Assembly: GCA_022414725.1 (NCBI GenBank)
Contig: CM039465.1
Coordinates: forward strand, 20,784,613 to 20,848,612
Direction of reading: 5' to 3'
Origin: Microglena sp. YARC
Taxonomy: Eukaryota; Chlorophyta; Chlorophyceae; Chlamydomonadales; Chlamydomonadaceae
DNA length: 64,000 nt
Shown here: positions 51,401 through 58,086 of the stretch, one piece after another
Layout: the number at the start of each line of letters is the position of its first letter
Position numbering within the stretch: position 1 is the stretch's first letter
Notes under the pieces: generated by a model
Told to the model about the DNA's origin: nothing
The model's input: only the letters and a program-made list of their open reading frames with translations
Databases searched by the model: none
Position numbers and translations under genes: made by a program

Positions 51401-52779
51401 AAGCTATGGGTTGCGACAACAGGGTTAGGAAAGAAAGACTGGAAGATTTTATATTTCGCTTTGGATTTTTAAGGGAACTAAACAGTGTGTTCGAGTGACC
51501 ATATCTGGCTTATCAATTGTGGGTACGCCAGCAGTTTGGAGGCAAGAAAGGAATATAAAGAGCATGCTTGAGTGCCCATACCTGGCTTAGCAATTGTGGG
51601 TGCGCCAGCAGTTTCGAGGCAAGAAAATGCTCCACTGCATTCAATGTCAGGGCAATAGCAGGAGTTAGCAATGGTCAGCAGAATGTGATCACACAATGGT
51701 CAGCAGAGTGTGATCACAGAATGGTCAGCAGAGTGTGATCACACAATCATTCGGCAACGCTGCAGCCAATCCACAATCTCCACACAGTCAGACAACACCC
51801 ACACAAAATCAGAAACAAACAAAAAGTGTAGCCGTTCAAGTCCTCGGGAGTCCCTACACTCGCATGTCTAGGTGCTCCCAGACTTCCTGGCAGGATGAGG
51901 GGGGGCAAGATGAACAACCCTAAGCATGATGAACAACCCTTGCAGGATGAGAATGGGCGGGGTGGGCAGGATGGGGGGGAGGGGGGGGCAGGCCCCTGAG
52001 GGGGGGCAGGATGAGCAACCCTAAGCATGATGAACAACCCTGGCAGGATGAGGGGGGGCAGGGGGGGCAGGATGAACAACCCTAAGCATGATGAACAACC
52101 CTGGCAGGATGAGGGGGGCAGGGGGTGCAGGATGATCAGCCCTGAGTACGACCAGGGCTTTTCTTTTCGGCTTTTCTTAGCAGCTTCTCGTCAGCTCCCT
52201 TAGTCAGCCACTGGGATACACAGAACTATTTCAGTAGTTCTGGACAGCTGATTGTGCCAGCTTCATGGTGCACTAGGATGAGTCATGTTTGGCTGAATAG
52301 CAAGCATTCAGCCAAAAATGCATGACCACCCGAAGAAGTAGACTCTAATGTAGGGACAGAGGTGCAGTTTACTAACACAGGGAATTCACAAGATGTATAG
52401 CAGATGTGTGCGAGGCACTGCCATGAACATAAAGAATGCCTAATGGATTCACAGCCATAAGTGCTACAGATAACCTGAACTCTATGGCTGCACATGCATT
52501 ACCATAGGCCATGGAACTGTCTCAAGGCATTATATGACTGAACTGGAGAGTAACTCATTATTTGCCTGCATGAAGTCGGCGATGTCTTGAATATACTGTT
52601 CCCCTCCCTTCATTATGTTCATTCAAGATTTGTAGAGCAATCATAATTTGTGGATACTCCAGAAGCTTGTCCTTAATCCAGGCTGTGATCAAACACAATT
52701 GTGAACACAGCTTACCTGTTGGATATCTGCAAGTAATGCAGGTCGCTACAGGGTCAAGCTGGTCTCCAAACTTAGGCAT
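36419..52779 (-). CDS. RAD51D: RAD51D-like DNA recombination/repair ATPase
   Basis: Nine exons: 52779-52716, 51634-51582, 50048-49918, 48316-48223, 46363-46247, 44988-44718, 43457-43215, 39492-39344, 36646-36419. They sum to 1350 nt (449 residues plus stop) with phase agreeing at all eight junctions. Order of motifs: N-terminal helical VEHFLASKLLAHPQ, LPTGCDSLDILLGGG (about 75-91), Walker A GESSTGKS (102-109), DLSNSFSAERAAQLC, Walker B LLVVDSVSSVVAPVLGG (252-268), GSNHMVSAGG, ELKPALGELW. The NSFSA and VVDSxSS signatures and KPALGE-W place it with plant/animal RAD51D rather than RAD51C or XRCC3. RAD51D is a nuclear member of the BCDX2 complex that supports RAD51 loading in homologous recombination (family knowledge). 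Oddities: a PGPGG-repeat insertion in exon 6, a last exon running into an interspersed repeat, and introns totalling about 15 kb. Confidence 0.88.
36450..36530 (+). repeat. CATA-linked short interspersed repeat, partial copy
   Basis: 'gtccagaggtaggccaaataggctaaagggacttgccacaccgtataggaagggcttaaaaagaaatgg', overlapping the candidate terminal exon of RAD51D on the opposite strand. Confidence 0.85.
36647..36860 (-). repeat. Ghost copies of RAD51D exon 9 acceptor edge (2)
   Basis: Minus-strand 'GAGCCTGTGGGTGTGTCAGC' type starts recur at about 36685 and 36760. A fuller copy over 36690-36840 includes 'cttgaaggccttctaccaca' and 'agaacagaagattggacgg'. Confidence 0.75.
36861..37160. other. Unassigned intron sequence
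   Basis: No gene or known repeat recognised. A short 'ctagac..gaccttt' motif repeats near 37060-37130. Confidence 0.5.
37160..37490 (+). mobile_element. LINE fragment, plus orientation
   Basis: Open reading VELGYMAPALKAARRLRQLH...FKKELSTEGHPVGMDKLGRE, then in another frame YMVLQPTLGCSPSDKSKS, homologous to YMFFQPTLGCSPSSNSKS of the minus-strand LINE at 38690. The zinc-knuckle part is missing. Confidence 0.55.
37990..38690 (-). mobile_element. LINE 3' end: C-terminal ORF, 3' UTR and (TGTAA)n tail
   Basis: The minus-strand ORF 38685-38275 has IPRSMRHCQMCGFQKTEDEM then HMFECPFYNDIRLRYQNLF: the C-x2-C...E-x-E-H-M-x-x-x-C-P-x-Y domain found after the reverse transcriptase in many non-LTR retrotransposons. 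A stop at 38275 is followed by about 240 bp of UTR and a pentamer tail (TGTAA)n at 37994-38024. Upstream RT is absent; the element is 5'-truncated. Confidence 0.75.
38700..38770 (-). mobile_element. Second small LINE fragment
   Basis: 'cttcacgtgggctgctgctggatacccataaggccatgggg' matches 38596-38635, giving a duplicated short piece beside the LINE. Confidence 0.65.
38825..38940 (-). repeat. CATA-linked short interspersed repeat, copy
   Basis: Minus orientation, from 'tggggttttgttcactaatgc' to 'ggcctacccctggattgtaacata'. Confidence 0.8.
39062..39220 (-). repeat. CATA-linked short interspersed repeat with poly-G
   Basis: 'tagcgagaactcagggctcccgtcgttaaaacga', a poly-G run at 39109-39126, then 'ggttgggcaagtcccttcagc'. 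A (CATA)/(CATG) run lies at 39297-39330, between this copy and RAD51D exon 8. Confidence 0.75.
39344..39492 (-). CDS. RAD51D: RAD51D exon 8
   Basis: Reads (G)GYRSSARGMCSELKPALGEL then WRNQCSFQLQLAQHAGSIKS and ATLSRTPLS. Acceptor caacccatgcag, donor GTATGT at 39343. ELKPALGELW is the conserved RAD51D block after the N-H loop. Confidence 0.87.
39493..39690 (-). repeat. Ghost copies of RAD51D exon 8 acceptor edge (2) with (GGGTT)n
   Basis: Minus-strand 'catgtag.gggat.ac.ggagcagtgcaagag' recurs at 39567-39600 and 39650-39682. The GGGTT/GGGTC pentamers at 39500-39645 are part of the unit. Confidence 0.87.
39715..39880. repeat. G-rich/(GGT)n/(GT)n tract
   Basis: Poly-G at 39735-39760 followed by GGTGGT and GTGTGT runs. 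No gene. Confidence 0.9.
40003..41510 (-). mobile_element. 1.5-kb Helitron-like element, copy 1
   Basis: Begins (plus strand) 'ctagtacggtagcccgtgtggccggtggccacacc' and ends 'cgaccgccatgattcttta'. On the minus strand the end is GTGTGGCC-acc-GGCCACAC hairpin, 11 nt, then CTAG next to T, which fits a Helitron 3' terminus. Copies 1 and 2 are head-to-tail and share more than 90% by eye. The interior has two homologous segments (about 40890-40975 and 41030-41105) and no recognisable Rep/helicase. Confidence 0.6.
41511..41585. repeat. (TA)n microsatellite
   Basis: Alternating TA between the two tandem copies of the 1.5-kb element. Confidence 0.95.
41581..43105 (-). mobile_element. 1.5-kb Helitron-like element, copy 2
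   Basis: Same ends and order as copy 1, followed by another (TA)n run to 43180. Longest open stretch (42370-42726, plus) encodes RPKNNPVHRNCSRSQFDLRL and is conserved in all three copies, but matches nothing I know and contains indels. Confidence 0.6.
43215..43457 (-). CDS. RAD51D: RAD51D exon 7 (Walker B)
   Basis: Reads (G)ASAACFSLLVVDSVSSVVAP then VLGGRQRQQGHTLMMCLGRM...YNLAVLGSNHMVSAGGFKGG...DDGDVQPGAG. The acceptor is a poly-C tract ending cag; donor GTAATT. The T-N-H of the L2-region loop is S-N-H here. Confidence 0.93.
43460..43705. repeat. (GGGGTGTGTTGG)n and poly-G tract
   Basis: G/T-rich repeat directly upstream of RAD51D exon 7 (its pyrimidine tract on the minus strand). Confidence 0.92.
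43790..43885 (-). repeat. CATA-linked short interspersed repeat, partial copy
   Basis: 'tttttagcccttctcatcacggttgggcaagtccctttagcccacttggcctactctggactg' then (CATA)3. Confidence 0.85.
43960..44575. repeat. 117-bp AGCATGC units (about 5) and (CAGCTTCAAA)n
   Basis: Units 'gcaaacagcatg.aaagtaggcaaaa..gaggttttagtcctac' repeat from 43970 to 44440. An 11-mer CAGCTTCAAA run follows at 44450-44560. Confidence 0.88.
44718..44988 (-). CDS. RAD51D: RAD51D exon 6 with PGPGG insertion
   Basis: Reads VDLMAILSHITVIKAHSIHD then TMNALDAVFIHMERSQQSQ, matching the RAD51D helix before Walker B. A lineage-specific GPGPGGSRSAGLPGGSRSAG repeat of about 45 residues follows. Acceptor tgctgcacag, donor GTAAAT. Confidence 0.9.
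45040..45165. repeat. GGGGTGGTGAGGGGTG repeat
   Basis: G-rich units directly upstream of RAD51D exon 6. Confidence 0.88.
45260..45432. mobile_element. MITE with inverted repeats, diverged copy
   Basis: 'ggcagcttctgaccaactcc...agccagccact' and 'aaagggagctgcctggaagctgct' mark the ends; 'gccagctttcaggcgcac' is the interior signature. Confidence 0.65.
45980..46035 (-). repeat. Ghost copy of RAD51D exon 5 donor edge (1)
   Basis: Minus strand 'gagcgggctgcccagctgtgtcaagctcgtgccctgcctggtgctcag|gtggg' repeats the last about 50 nt of exon 5 plus donor. The following 'cttgctttgctttttgt' also echoes the real intron start. Confidence 0.9.
46072..46225 (-). repeat. CATA-linked short interspersed repeat, full copy
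   Basis: Minus-orientation reference copy: 'atcactgaagcacgaactcagggcccccatcgg...ggttcagttcatcagtactttttcttttaagcccttcc...ggactgtaacatacatacatac'. Confidence 0.88.
46247..46363 (-). CDS. RAD51D: RAD51D exon 5
   Basis: Reads VAVTAALRDEDVIYLDLSNS then FSAERAAQLCQAHALLGAQ, phase 0/0. D-L-S-N-S-F-S-A-x-R corresponds to the D-T-G-N-S-F-S-A-x-R block of plant RAD51D. Acceptor cgtccccacag, donor GTAGGC. Confidence 0.93.
46370..46875 (-). repeat. Ghost copies of RAD51D exon 5 acceptor edge (8)
   Basis: Units of about 60-75 bp on the minus strand: 'cttcacgtccccacatttgacagctgtac...catgactggacctcatttgaat'. They echo 'cccacag|GTGGCAGTGACAGCTG'. Several have lost the ag. All lie upstream of the true acceptor in transcription order. 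Confidence 0.88.
46955..47140. mobile_element. MITE with about 33-bp inverted repeats, best copy
   Basis: Left 'acagctacgagcaacagcttctgggcacctcccctg', right 'cagggagctgcctagaagctgctgctcgtagctga'. The termini pair over about 33 bp with few mismatches. Interior about 110 bp, non-coding. Confidence 0.85.
47160..47315 (+). repeat. CATA-linked short interspersed repeat, full copy
   Basis: 'atgtatgtatgttacagtccagggttaggccaaatagg' through 'gacgtgagccctgagttcgtactacag'. Confidence 0.88.
47380..47740. repeat. GCAGTACTACAAAATAAG and GCTAGCTTTATAATTA repeats
   Basis: Two short tandem blocks (47395-47530 and 47625-47725). No gene. Confidence 0.8.
47745..47940. mobile_element. MITE with inverted repeats, copy
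   Basis: 'ttctgagcatcttctaggcagcttccttag' to 'caggggagctgcctggaagctgctgctggtagtgg', with interior 'gtcagcttcaaggtgcc'. Confidence 0.75.
48223..48316 (-). CDS. RAD51D: RAD51D exon 4 (Walker A)
   Basis: Reads (S)LDILLGGGLREGHYTEVVGE then SSTGKSQLCMQ. The P-loop G-E-S-S-T-G-K-S has Ser where most paralogs have Thr. Acceptor tcctgtacccag, donor GTAGGC. Confidence 0.95.
48317..49525 (-). repeat. Ghost copies of RAD51D exon 4 acceptor edge (7-8) with G/GT expansions
   Basis: Minus-strand units 'gatctcccggctacccatatttccccc.atgctcctgtacccag|TCTGGATATTCC.GTTGAC' recur at about 48420, 48525, 48635, 48760, 48865, 49000 and 49490. They are separated by poly-G/(GT)n tracts that reach 450 bp (49055-49480). 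Confidence 0.92.
49560..49740. repeat. GAGATATGAGAT...GAGGCATGCAGATGGATAAG repeat
   Basis: Two to three imperfect copies of about 55 bp. No gene. Confidence 0.65.
49918..50048 (-). CDS. RAD51D: RAD51D exon 3
   Basis: Reads AEKEALSIVDDHIRACWAPR then EQSGLELLDEVKHKQRILPT and GCD. Acceptor ctgataccccag, donor GTATGA. G-L-x-L-L-x-(D/E)...L-P-T-G-C-D-S-L-D is the linker leading to the ATPase core. Confidence 0.92.
50049..50410 (-). repeat. Ghost copies of RAD51D exon 3 acceptor side (4 units of 91 bp)
   Basis: 'gtggcctggggtatcagtgatcagtgcac.atcactg.tttcagt.atagcagt.tgcttgt.gggaggagggtg.cttcaatgat' repeats from 50045 to 50410. On the minus strand each unit ends in tgatcactgataccccag, the real acceptor. 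Confidence 0.93.
50560..50870. repeat. ATCATCATCCATATGATTTG repeat
   Basis: About 20-bp units with CATATGAT/ATTTGATC variants. Confidence 0.9.
50955..51180 (-). repeat. tRNA-headed SINE, copy 3 (most complete)
   Basis: Minus strand: 'ctggctcaatggtagagca' (classic D-arm/box A), 'gcggggttcaaaattc' (box B-like), then body 'ggtcgcagtcaaccgccatggttgc', 'ccgccaggcgttatcattac'. Copy 4 shares both body and tail. Confidence 0.75.
51470..51560 (-). repeat. Ghost copy of RAD51D exon 2 (1)
   Basis: Minus strand 'ctttcttgcctccaaactgctggcgtacccacaattgataagccag|atatggtc' repeats nearly all of exon 2 and its donor, with the GT changed to AT. Confidence 0.9.
51582..51634 (-). CDS. RAD51D: RAD51D exon 2
   Basis: Reads (V)EHFLASKLLAHPQLLSQ. 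Acceptor cattgaatgcag, donor GTATGG. V-E-H-F-L matches the V-E-D-F-L of the helical N-terminal domain of plant RAD51D. Confidence 0.85.
51890..52140. repeat. GGGGGGCAGGATGA...CCCTAAGCATGATGAACAACC repeat
   Basis: Four units of 55-70 bp in the intron between RAD51D exons 1 and 2. Confidence 0.88.
52150..52320. mobile_element. MITE with inverted repeats, diverged copy
   Basis: 'cttagcagcttctcgtcagctcccttagtcagccactggg' plus interior 'cagctgattgtgccagcttcatggtgcactagg'; right end weak. Confidence 0.65.
52716..52779 (-). CDS. RAD51D: RAD51D exon 1 (candidate start)
   Basis: ATG at 52779 opens MPKFGDQLDPVATCITCRYP then T plus one base before donor GTAAGC. The leftover G with TG of exon 2 gives Val. 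The phase fits, length suits the family's N-terminus, but conservation there is weak. Confidence 0.6.
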
Positions 52780-52864
52780 TTTCTTGTTCTGTTTCTACAG
52801 TAAGCTTGAGACAAGAGCCATCATGATAACTTCAAGCACCATTTCTAGATCTGCCAGCCGAGTA

Positions 52865-53520
52865 TATTTTTAGGTAGGTGAATAGTTAACATCAGGACAT
52901 TGAAAGCTGTACGGTTGACTGGTGCTTCTGGATCGAAATGTGGAATCAGGTGTAGAAAGAGTTGCGGTAGGAGGAGGCGTCTGATAGTGATCAGGGGTCA
53001 CTGATCGTATTGCGGCAGAACTTGTCACCTCATCGAAACTTCGAAATGTATTTCCTGCTGAACTGCCCGTTCCGAAAAGAAAGCACAAGCCTCGATTGTA
53101 AGTACTGAGGCATCGACCGGTTTTGAATTTCCCAATGATCTGGGCCAGCGATCTAGACCTGACTGGAGTGGCCAGGGACTGCCTGGGATCGCGGATCGCC
53201 TCACCGGAATCGCCTGGATCGGACGGTTTCGAACGCGGACGGTTTCGAACTCACAAAACTACCTAGGCATGCCTTAATAGAGGTGCCTAGGCAGTGGCAT
53301 GTGGCATATATTTGCAAGTATGAGGCACATGGTGCACACCTAGCAGCTCTACCTCCTATGGATGTGTACTCCATGCAACCCCTAAACATGCCACATGGGC
53401 ACCCAAACATAGCTTGAAAAATGGTCCGTCCACTTGTATGTTTCACCCTAGATGTGTGTGTGTAATGTAAAAACGGTAGCCTATTTACATGTACTTCGAG
53501 GCATGGGAATACAAGGAGCA
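52865..53520 (-). other. Open stretches of unknown nature
   Basis: Two minus-strand frames (53088-52870, S/T-rich, and 53521-53201, Cys-rich) are open but show no splice-supported neighbours or motifs. Possibly 5' flank of RAD51D or decayed transposon. Confidence 0.3.
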
Positions 53521-54180
53521 CCTAGCAAAAGGATTGCCATGCCCCTCATCATTAAATTACTTGTAAATGGGCCGAACTGCAACCCATACCCAATGTGATT
53601 AATCCATCTTCACATGAGATATACACAAATAAACCTACATGGGCTTAAACCTTTGGGACCTGAGTATTATACAAGTATACTCGCTATACATTTCGATCAG
53701 GGGACCTAACCACCCACCATTCTTGGTTTCAGGACGCGGGAGGCTGGGGACTGTTTGCTATATTGTACTGGGGCTATATTGTGTGCTGAGGCGACTGGGG
53801 GCTACCATGTACTGGGGGCTATATTGTGTGCTGTGGCGGTTAGTTAAGTTCACTTTAATTGTCCAGAAATGCCCAAATCTCGTAAATATAACTAACATAA
53901 CTCCTGGAATGGACGTTTGCAAACGTCAAATTGAAGTGGTGCCTATATTCCACGATGAAAGGCTCGGGAAGGTGTACTTAACTGATACACGCCAAATACC
54001 TTACCGTTCTACGGTACAGGTGAAATTATGAGATGCCCCCAACATATAGCTCTGAAAGCAACAGGGCAATTCTCAATCCACTCTTACTGGTTGAAATGCG
54101 TGATTAAATTTTGGAACTCCGTTTTGAAATACTCAAGTAGTATGAGGTGATGATTTAATTATATTGTAGAATTAAATGAT
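53521..54180. other. Unassigned sequence
   Basis: A tandem 'tatattgt.ctggggctatattgtgtgctg' motif at 53755-53835, otherwise nothing recognised. Confidence 0.4.
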
Positions 54181-54350
54181 CATTTTAGCCTGCTTTAGCA
54201 CAAACTCAGGGCCCCCGCCACCCAAATGATTGTTCGCGGTTCAGTTCATCAATGCCTTTTCTTTTCTTATTAAGCCCTTCCTATCACGGTTGGGAAAGTC
54301 CTTTATTTATCCTATTTGGCATACCCTTGGAATATAACATTCATACATAC
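54180..54350 (-). repeat. CATA-linked short interspersed repeat, copy
   Basis: Preceded by 'gatgatttaattatattgtagaatt', also found beside the copy at 16880-17020, so the element may extend that far. Confidence 0.82.
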
Positions 54351-54549
54351 GTAGTAGCCCTGATATGATGGGACGTTTGAACGTTTCCCTTGCTGAACTC
54401 ACGGCTAGGGAACGCAATGACTGTTGGAGCAAGGATGTGTATGATGGCCTTATGATGTAATTTCAATTTCAATTTCAATTCCCTTACGATGCTGTATTCC
54501 TTGGAAGATTCCCAGGATGAATCTCTGGCCATCAATTTACATGGAGGTG

Positions 54550-54768
54550 TGGGACCTTTGAAACTTAAACAAGTTGTTTAGAACAAGTCGCTTTGAGGAT
54601 GTAGGGTCAAGAGTTCGACTCCCCCTTATCGTTGCAGGTCGTTGTCAACCGCGATGGTAGCTTGTCCAGTTGAGGTAGAAGACCGCTCTCTACCCGCGTA
54701 CAACGAGTTCCCTTAATACCACGCCCCACCAGGCGTTATCATTACCTTTACCTATAACAAAGTAGAAA
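54550..54768 (+). repeat. tRNA-headed SINE, copy 4
   Basis: 'gtcaagagttcgactcccc' (T-arm/box B), body 'cgttgcaggtcgttgtcaaccgcgatggtagc', 'ctctctacccgcgtac', tail 'ccaccaggcgttatcattac'. Confidence 0.72.
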
Positions 54769-55155
54769 AGGTCCTATTCTCCAATACATTTGTACTGTAG
54801 CACCAAGTCATCAGATACGCGCCCTAGAGCTGAAAGCCGACCCAAAAGTCGAGGTACAAAGTACGACCTACAACCTAGATCCCCCAAAGTCGAGGTACAA
54901 AGTTCGACCCACAACCTAGATCCCCTGAAGTCGAGGTACTAAGTACGCCCTACAACCTAGATCCCAAAACAATCCGCTGAATGGCTATAGTTGTTTGTGA
55001 CATGTCCTGTTGTCATGCGGGACATTCCTCATCTTAGGATGACAGTGGGCGTCGGCTTTTGTGTTGAACACAGACAAGACACAAAGTACATAAATCAGCA
55101 TATCAGCACAGAAGTGCAGTACCCTCAGACAAACATGACATCAAGGTTTGCCCTA

Positions 55156-55195
<40 letters not shown>

Positions 55196-55559
55196 ACACA
55201 CACACCGTCCCACAAACTAGATAAATCAGCACAGAAATGCAGTACCTTCAGAAAAACATGATATCAAGGTTTGCTTTATACCCCCCCACCCCCCCACCCC
55301 CACCCCCACCACCACCACCCAAGCTGTTCACACTACGGCAGTGCCAATCATCCAGCACGTCATGGCCTTCATGTGAAGTACGCAAGTGCACAACAGCACG
55401 TCATGGCCTTCATGTGAAGTACGCAAGTGCACACACAATTGCACTTGGCAAGAAGTCGACAGCAAACAGTCTTGCGATCAAAGAGGGAGCTGTTGGTCTT
55501 GTAATCGAAGAGGGAGCTGTTGGTCTTTCTGACAGTGCACACGGAGCCATAGCTTGCCC

Positions 55560-55705
55560 CCCCCGGCTACAAGCAGTAGCTTCTAGGCAGCTCCCTGAGC
55601 CAGCCCCTGCGCCACACCTTAACATGTCAACAGTTCTGGGCAGCTGATTGCGTCAGCTTCAAGGTGCACTAGGATGCGTTACGTTTGGCTGAAAAGCCAG
55701 TCAGA
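55560..55705. mobile_element. MITE with inverted repeats, half copy
   Basis: 'ggctacaagcagtagcttctaggcagctccctgagccagccc' plus interior 'gattgcgtcagcttcaaggtgcactaggatgcgtt'; right inverted repeat missing. Confidence 0.75.
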
Positions 55706-55734
55706 GAAGTTGAAGAAATACTTCTCCACTTAAC

Positions 55735-55945
55735 CCCCAAGCTCTACTACCCCCTCAAAGGGGCGTGGTCTTCAGTTACGGAGAGGGAACATAATCCCCA
55801 ACCAAATACGGAGGGGGGAAATATTCCCTGACCAAAGAAGAGCCAAAGTCACTGGTCTCCACAGAGCTCACGCTATCCCCATGCACTACTACCCCCTCGG
55901 AGAGGCCTGTTCATTGGCTGTCATACAAAGTACAATCTTCACCCT
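55735..55945 (-). pseudogene. Ghost of the whole kinase terminal exon
   Basis: 'ctactaccccctc.gagg', 'agagccaaagtca', 'ccaaccaaatac' and 'cattggctgtcatacaaag' occur in the same order as in 56957-57109 but with changes and gaps. A complete, decayed exon duplicate downstream of the real one. Confidence 0.65.
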
Positions 55946-56956
55946 ACATCCCCCAAAGTCGAGGTACAAAGTATGACCCACAACCTAGATGAGAGAGTCC
56001 TTGTCATCGGCTGTCATACAAAGTACGACCTACAACCTAGATCCCCCAAAGTTGAGGCACAAAGTACGACCTACAACCTAGACCCCCCAAATTTGAGGCA
56101 CAAAGTACGACCTAGATGATAGAGGCCTGGTCATTGGCTGTCATACAAAGTACGACCTACAACCTAGATCTCTTAAAGTCAAGGTACTAAGTACGACCTA
56201 CAACCTAGATCCCCCAAAGTCGAGGTACAATGTATGACCTACAACCTAGATCCCCCAAAGTTGAGGTACAATGTATGACCTACAACCTAGATGAGACAGG
56301 CCTGGTCATTGGCTGTCATACTATGTACGACCTTCAACCTAGATCCCCCAAAGTTGAGGTACAATGTATGACCTACAACCTAGATGAGAGAGGCCTGGTC
56401 ATTGGCTGTCATACAAAGTACGACCTACAACCTAGATCCCCCTAAGTTGAGGTACAATGTATGACCTACAACCTAGATGAGAGAGGCCTGGTCATTGGCT
56501 GTCATACAAAGTACGACCTACAACCTAGATCCCCCAAAGTTGAGGTACAATGTATGACCTACAACCTAGATGAGAGAGGCCTGGTCATTGGCTGTCATAC
56601 AAAGTACGACCGAAAACCTAGATCCCCCAAAGTTGAGGTACAATGTATGACCTACAGCCTAGATGAGAGAGGCCTGGTCATTGGCTGTCATACAAAGTAC
56701 GACCTACAACCTAGATCCCCCTAAGTTGAGGTACAATGTATGACCTACAACCTAGATGAGAGAGGCCTGGTCATTGGTTGTCATACAAAGTACGACCGAA
56801 AACCTAGATCCCCCAAAGTTGAGGTACAATGTATGACCTACAACCTAGATGAGAGAGGCCTGGTCATTGGCTGTCATAAAAAGTACGACCGAAAACCTAG
56901 ATCCCCCAAAGTTGAGGTACAATGTATGACCTACAACCTAGATGAGAGAGGCCTGG

Positions 56957-57109
56957 TCATTGGCTGTCATACAAAGTCGGAACATACTCCCCAACCAGAG
57001 CAGAGCCAAAGTCATAAGTTTCCTCAGCGACACCTACGTTACCCCGAAGCGATACTACCCCCTCCGATGGGTAATAGCCACTGCCATCAGATCCGCTGCC
57101 CTTGCGCTC
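56957..57109 (-). CDS. Kinase terminal exon
   Basis: Acceptor caaccttctcag, then ERKGSGSDGSGYYPSEGVVS and LRGNVGVAEETYDFGSALVG, ending TLYDSQ and TGA. Phase 0. Its 3' end is the unit multiplied downstream. Confidence 0.78.
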   Translation of the reverse strand, partial: ERKGSGSDGSGYYPSEGVVSLRGNVGVAEETYDFGSALVGEYVPTLYDSQ

Positions 57110-57676
57110 CTGAGAAGGTTGAGACAAATGTGTGTTAGGGTGTGTGTTGGTGTGTGGGTGTGGGTGGTGGTGTGGTGTGGTGTGTGGGGGGGTGGGGGCG
57201 GGGTAGGTTGGGGGGGTTGGGGGTTGGGGGTTGGGGGGGGGGGGGGGTTGAGAGGAAGCAACAGTAAGAGGAGACAAGAGATATGGAAGAATGATTATAG
57301 AAAGCAGGGACTAGTTTCGTCAAATAGGCATCATCAGGCGGCAGTTAAGTATCATCAGACTAGCTCCCCTTGCGCACCTGGGTGGGGTGACAAAAAATAT
57401 GTTTTCAACGGGTTCAATGTGTTTAATGTGTTCAATGTGTTAAATGCTTTCAATGAGTTCATTGTGTTTACCACTACCACCACCACCACCACAAGCAGCT
57501 CCACTAACACCAACACCGGCCTTACCATTGGTTCAGTGTAAGAGGGAGAGCTAGATGGGACACTCGGAGGTAATGTACATCCAGAGTCAATCAAGGGGGC
57601 TGGCTTGCCAGCTGAATCCTTAATCATATCCCTCAGGCGAGTGACCACATGCTCCATGGTAGGCCTGGGGGAGGGG

Positions 57677-57707
<31 letters not shown>

Positions 57708-58040
57708 GGGGGGGGGGCGTATGTTTGTGTATCCTTCAGGCGAGTGACCACATGCTCCATGGTAGGCCTGGGGGGAGGGGGTATTGTGTGTGTGTGTGTG
57801 TGTGTGTGTGTGGGGGGGGGGGGTATGTGTGTGTATCCTTCAGACAAGTGAACACATGCTCCATGGTAGGCCTGGGGGAGGGGGATCAGGATATGTATGT
57901 ATGTATGTGTGTGTGTGTGTGGTGTGTGTGTGTGGGTGGGTGGGGGGGGGAGTGTGTGTATGTATCCTACAGGCGAGTGAGCACATGCTCCATGGTTGGC
58001 CTGCATTGAGGTCTCATGTGGTGCTTCTATGTTCTACAAA

Positions 58041-58086
<46 letters not shown>

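Larger units (their letters stand above)
54835..56956 (-). repeat. Tandem ghosts of the kinase stop-codon region, about 105-bp units
   Basis: Minus-strand unit: 'ACTTTGTATGACAGCCAATGA' (codons T-L-Y-D-S-Q-stop), 'ccaggcctctctcatctagg', 'ttgtaggtcatacattgtac', 'ctcaactttgggggatct'. About ten full units lie from 55900 to 56980; shorter units continue to 54835. Poly-C (55158-55194) interrupts. Confidence 0.9.

Noticed and set aside
52865..53090. S/T-rich minus-strand exon upstream of RAD51D
   Set aside because: Open but without convincing splice phase or conserved motif; left as unassigned.
54991..55647. Proline-rich frames after poly-C tracts
   Set aside because: Poly-C translation; no acceptor or donor and no homology seen.
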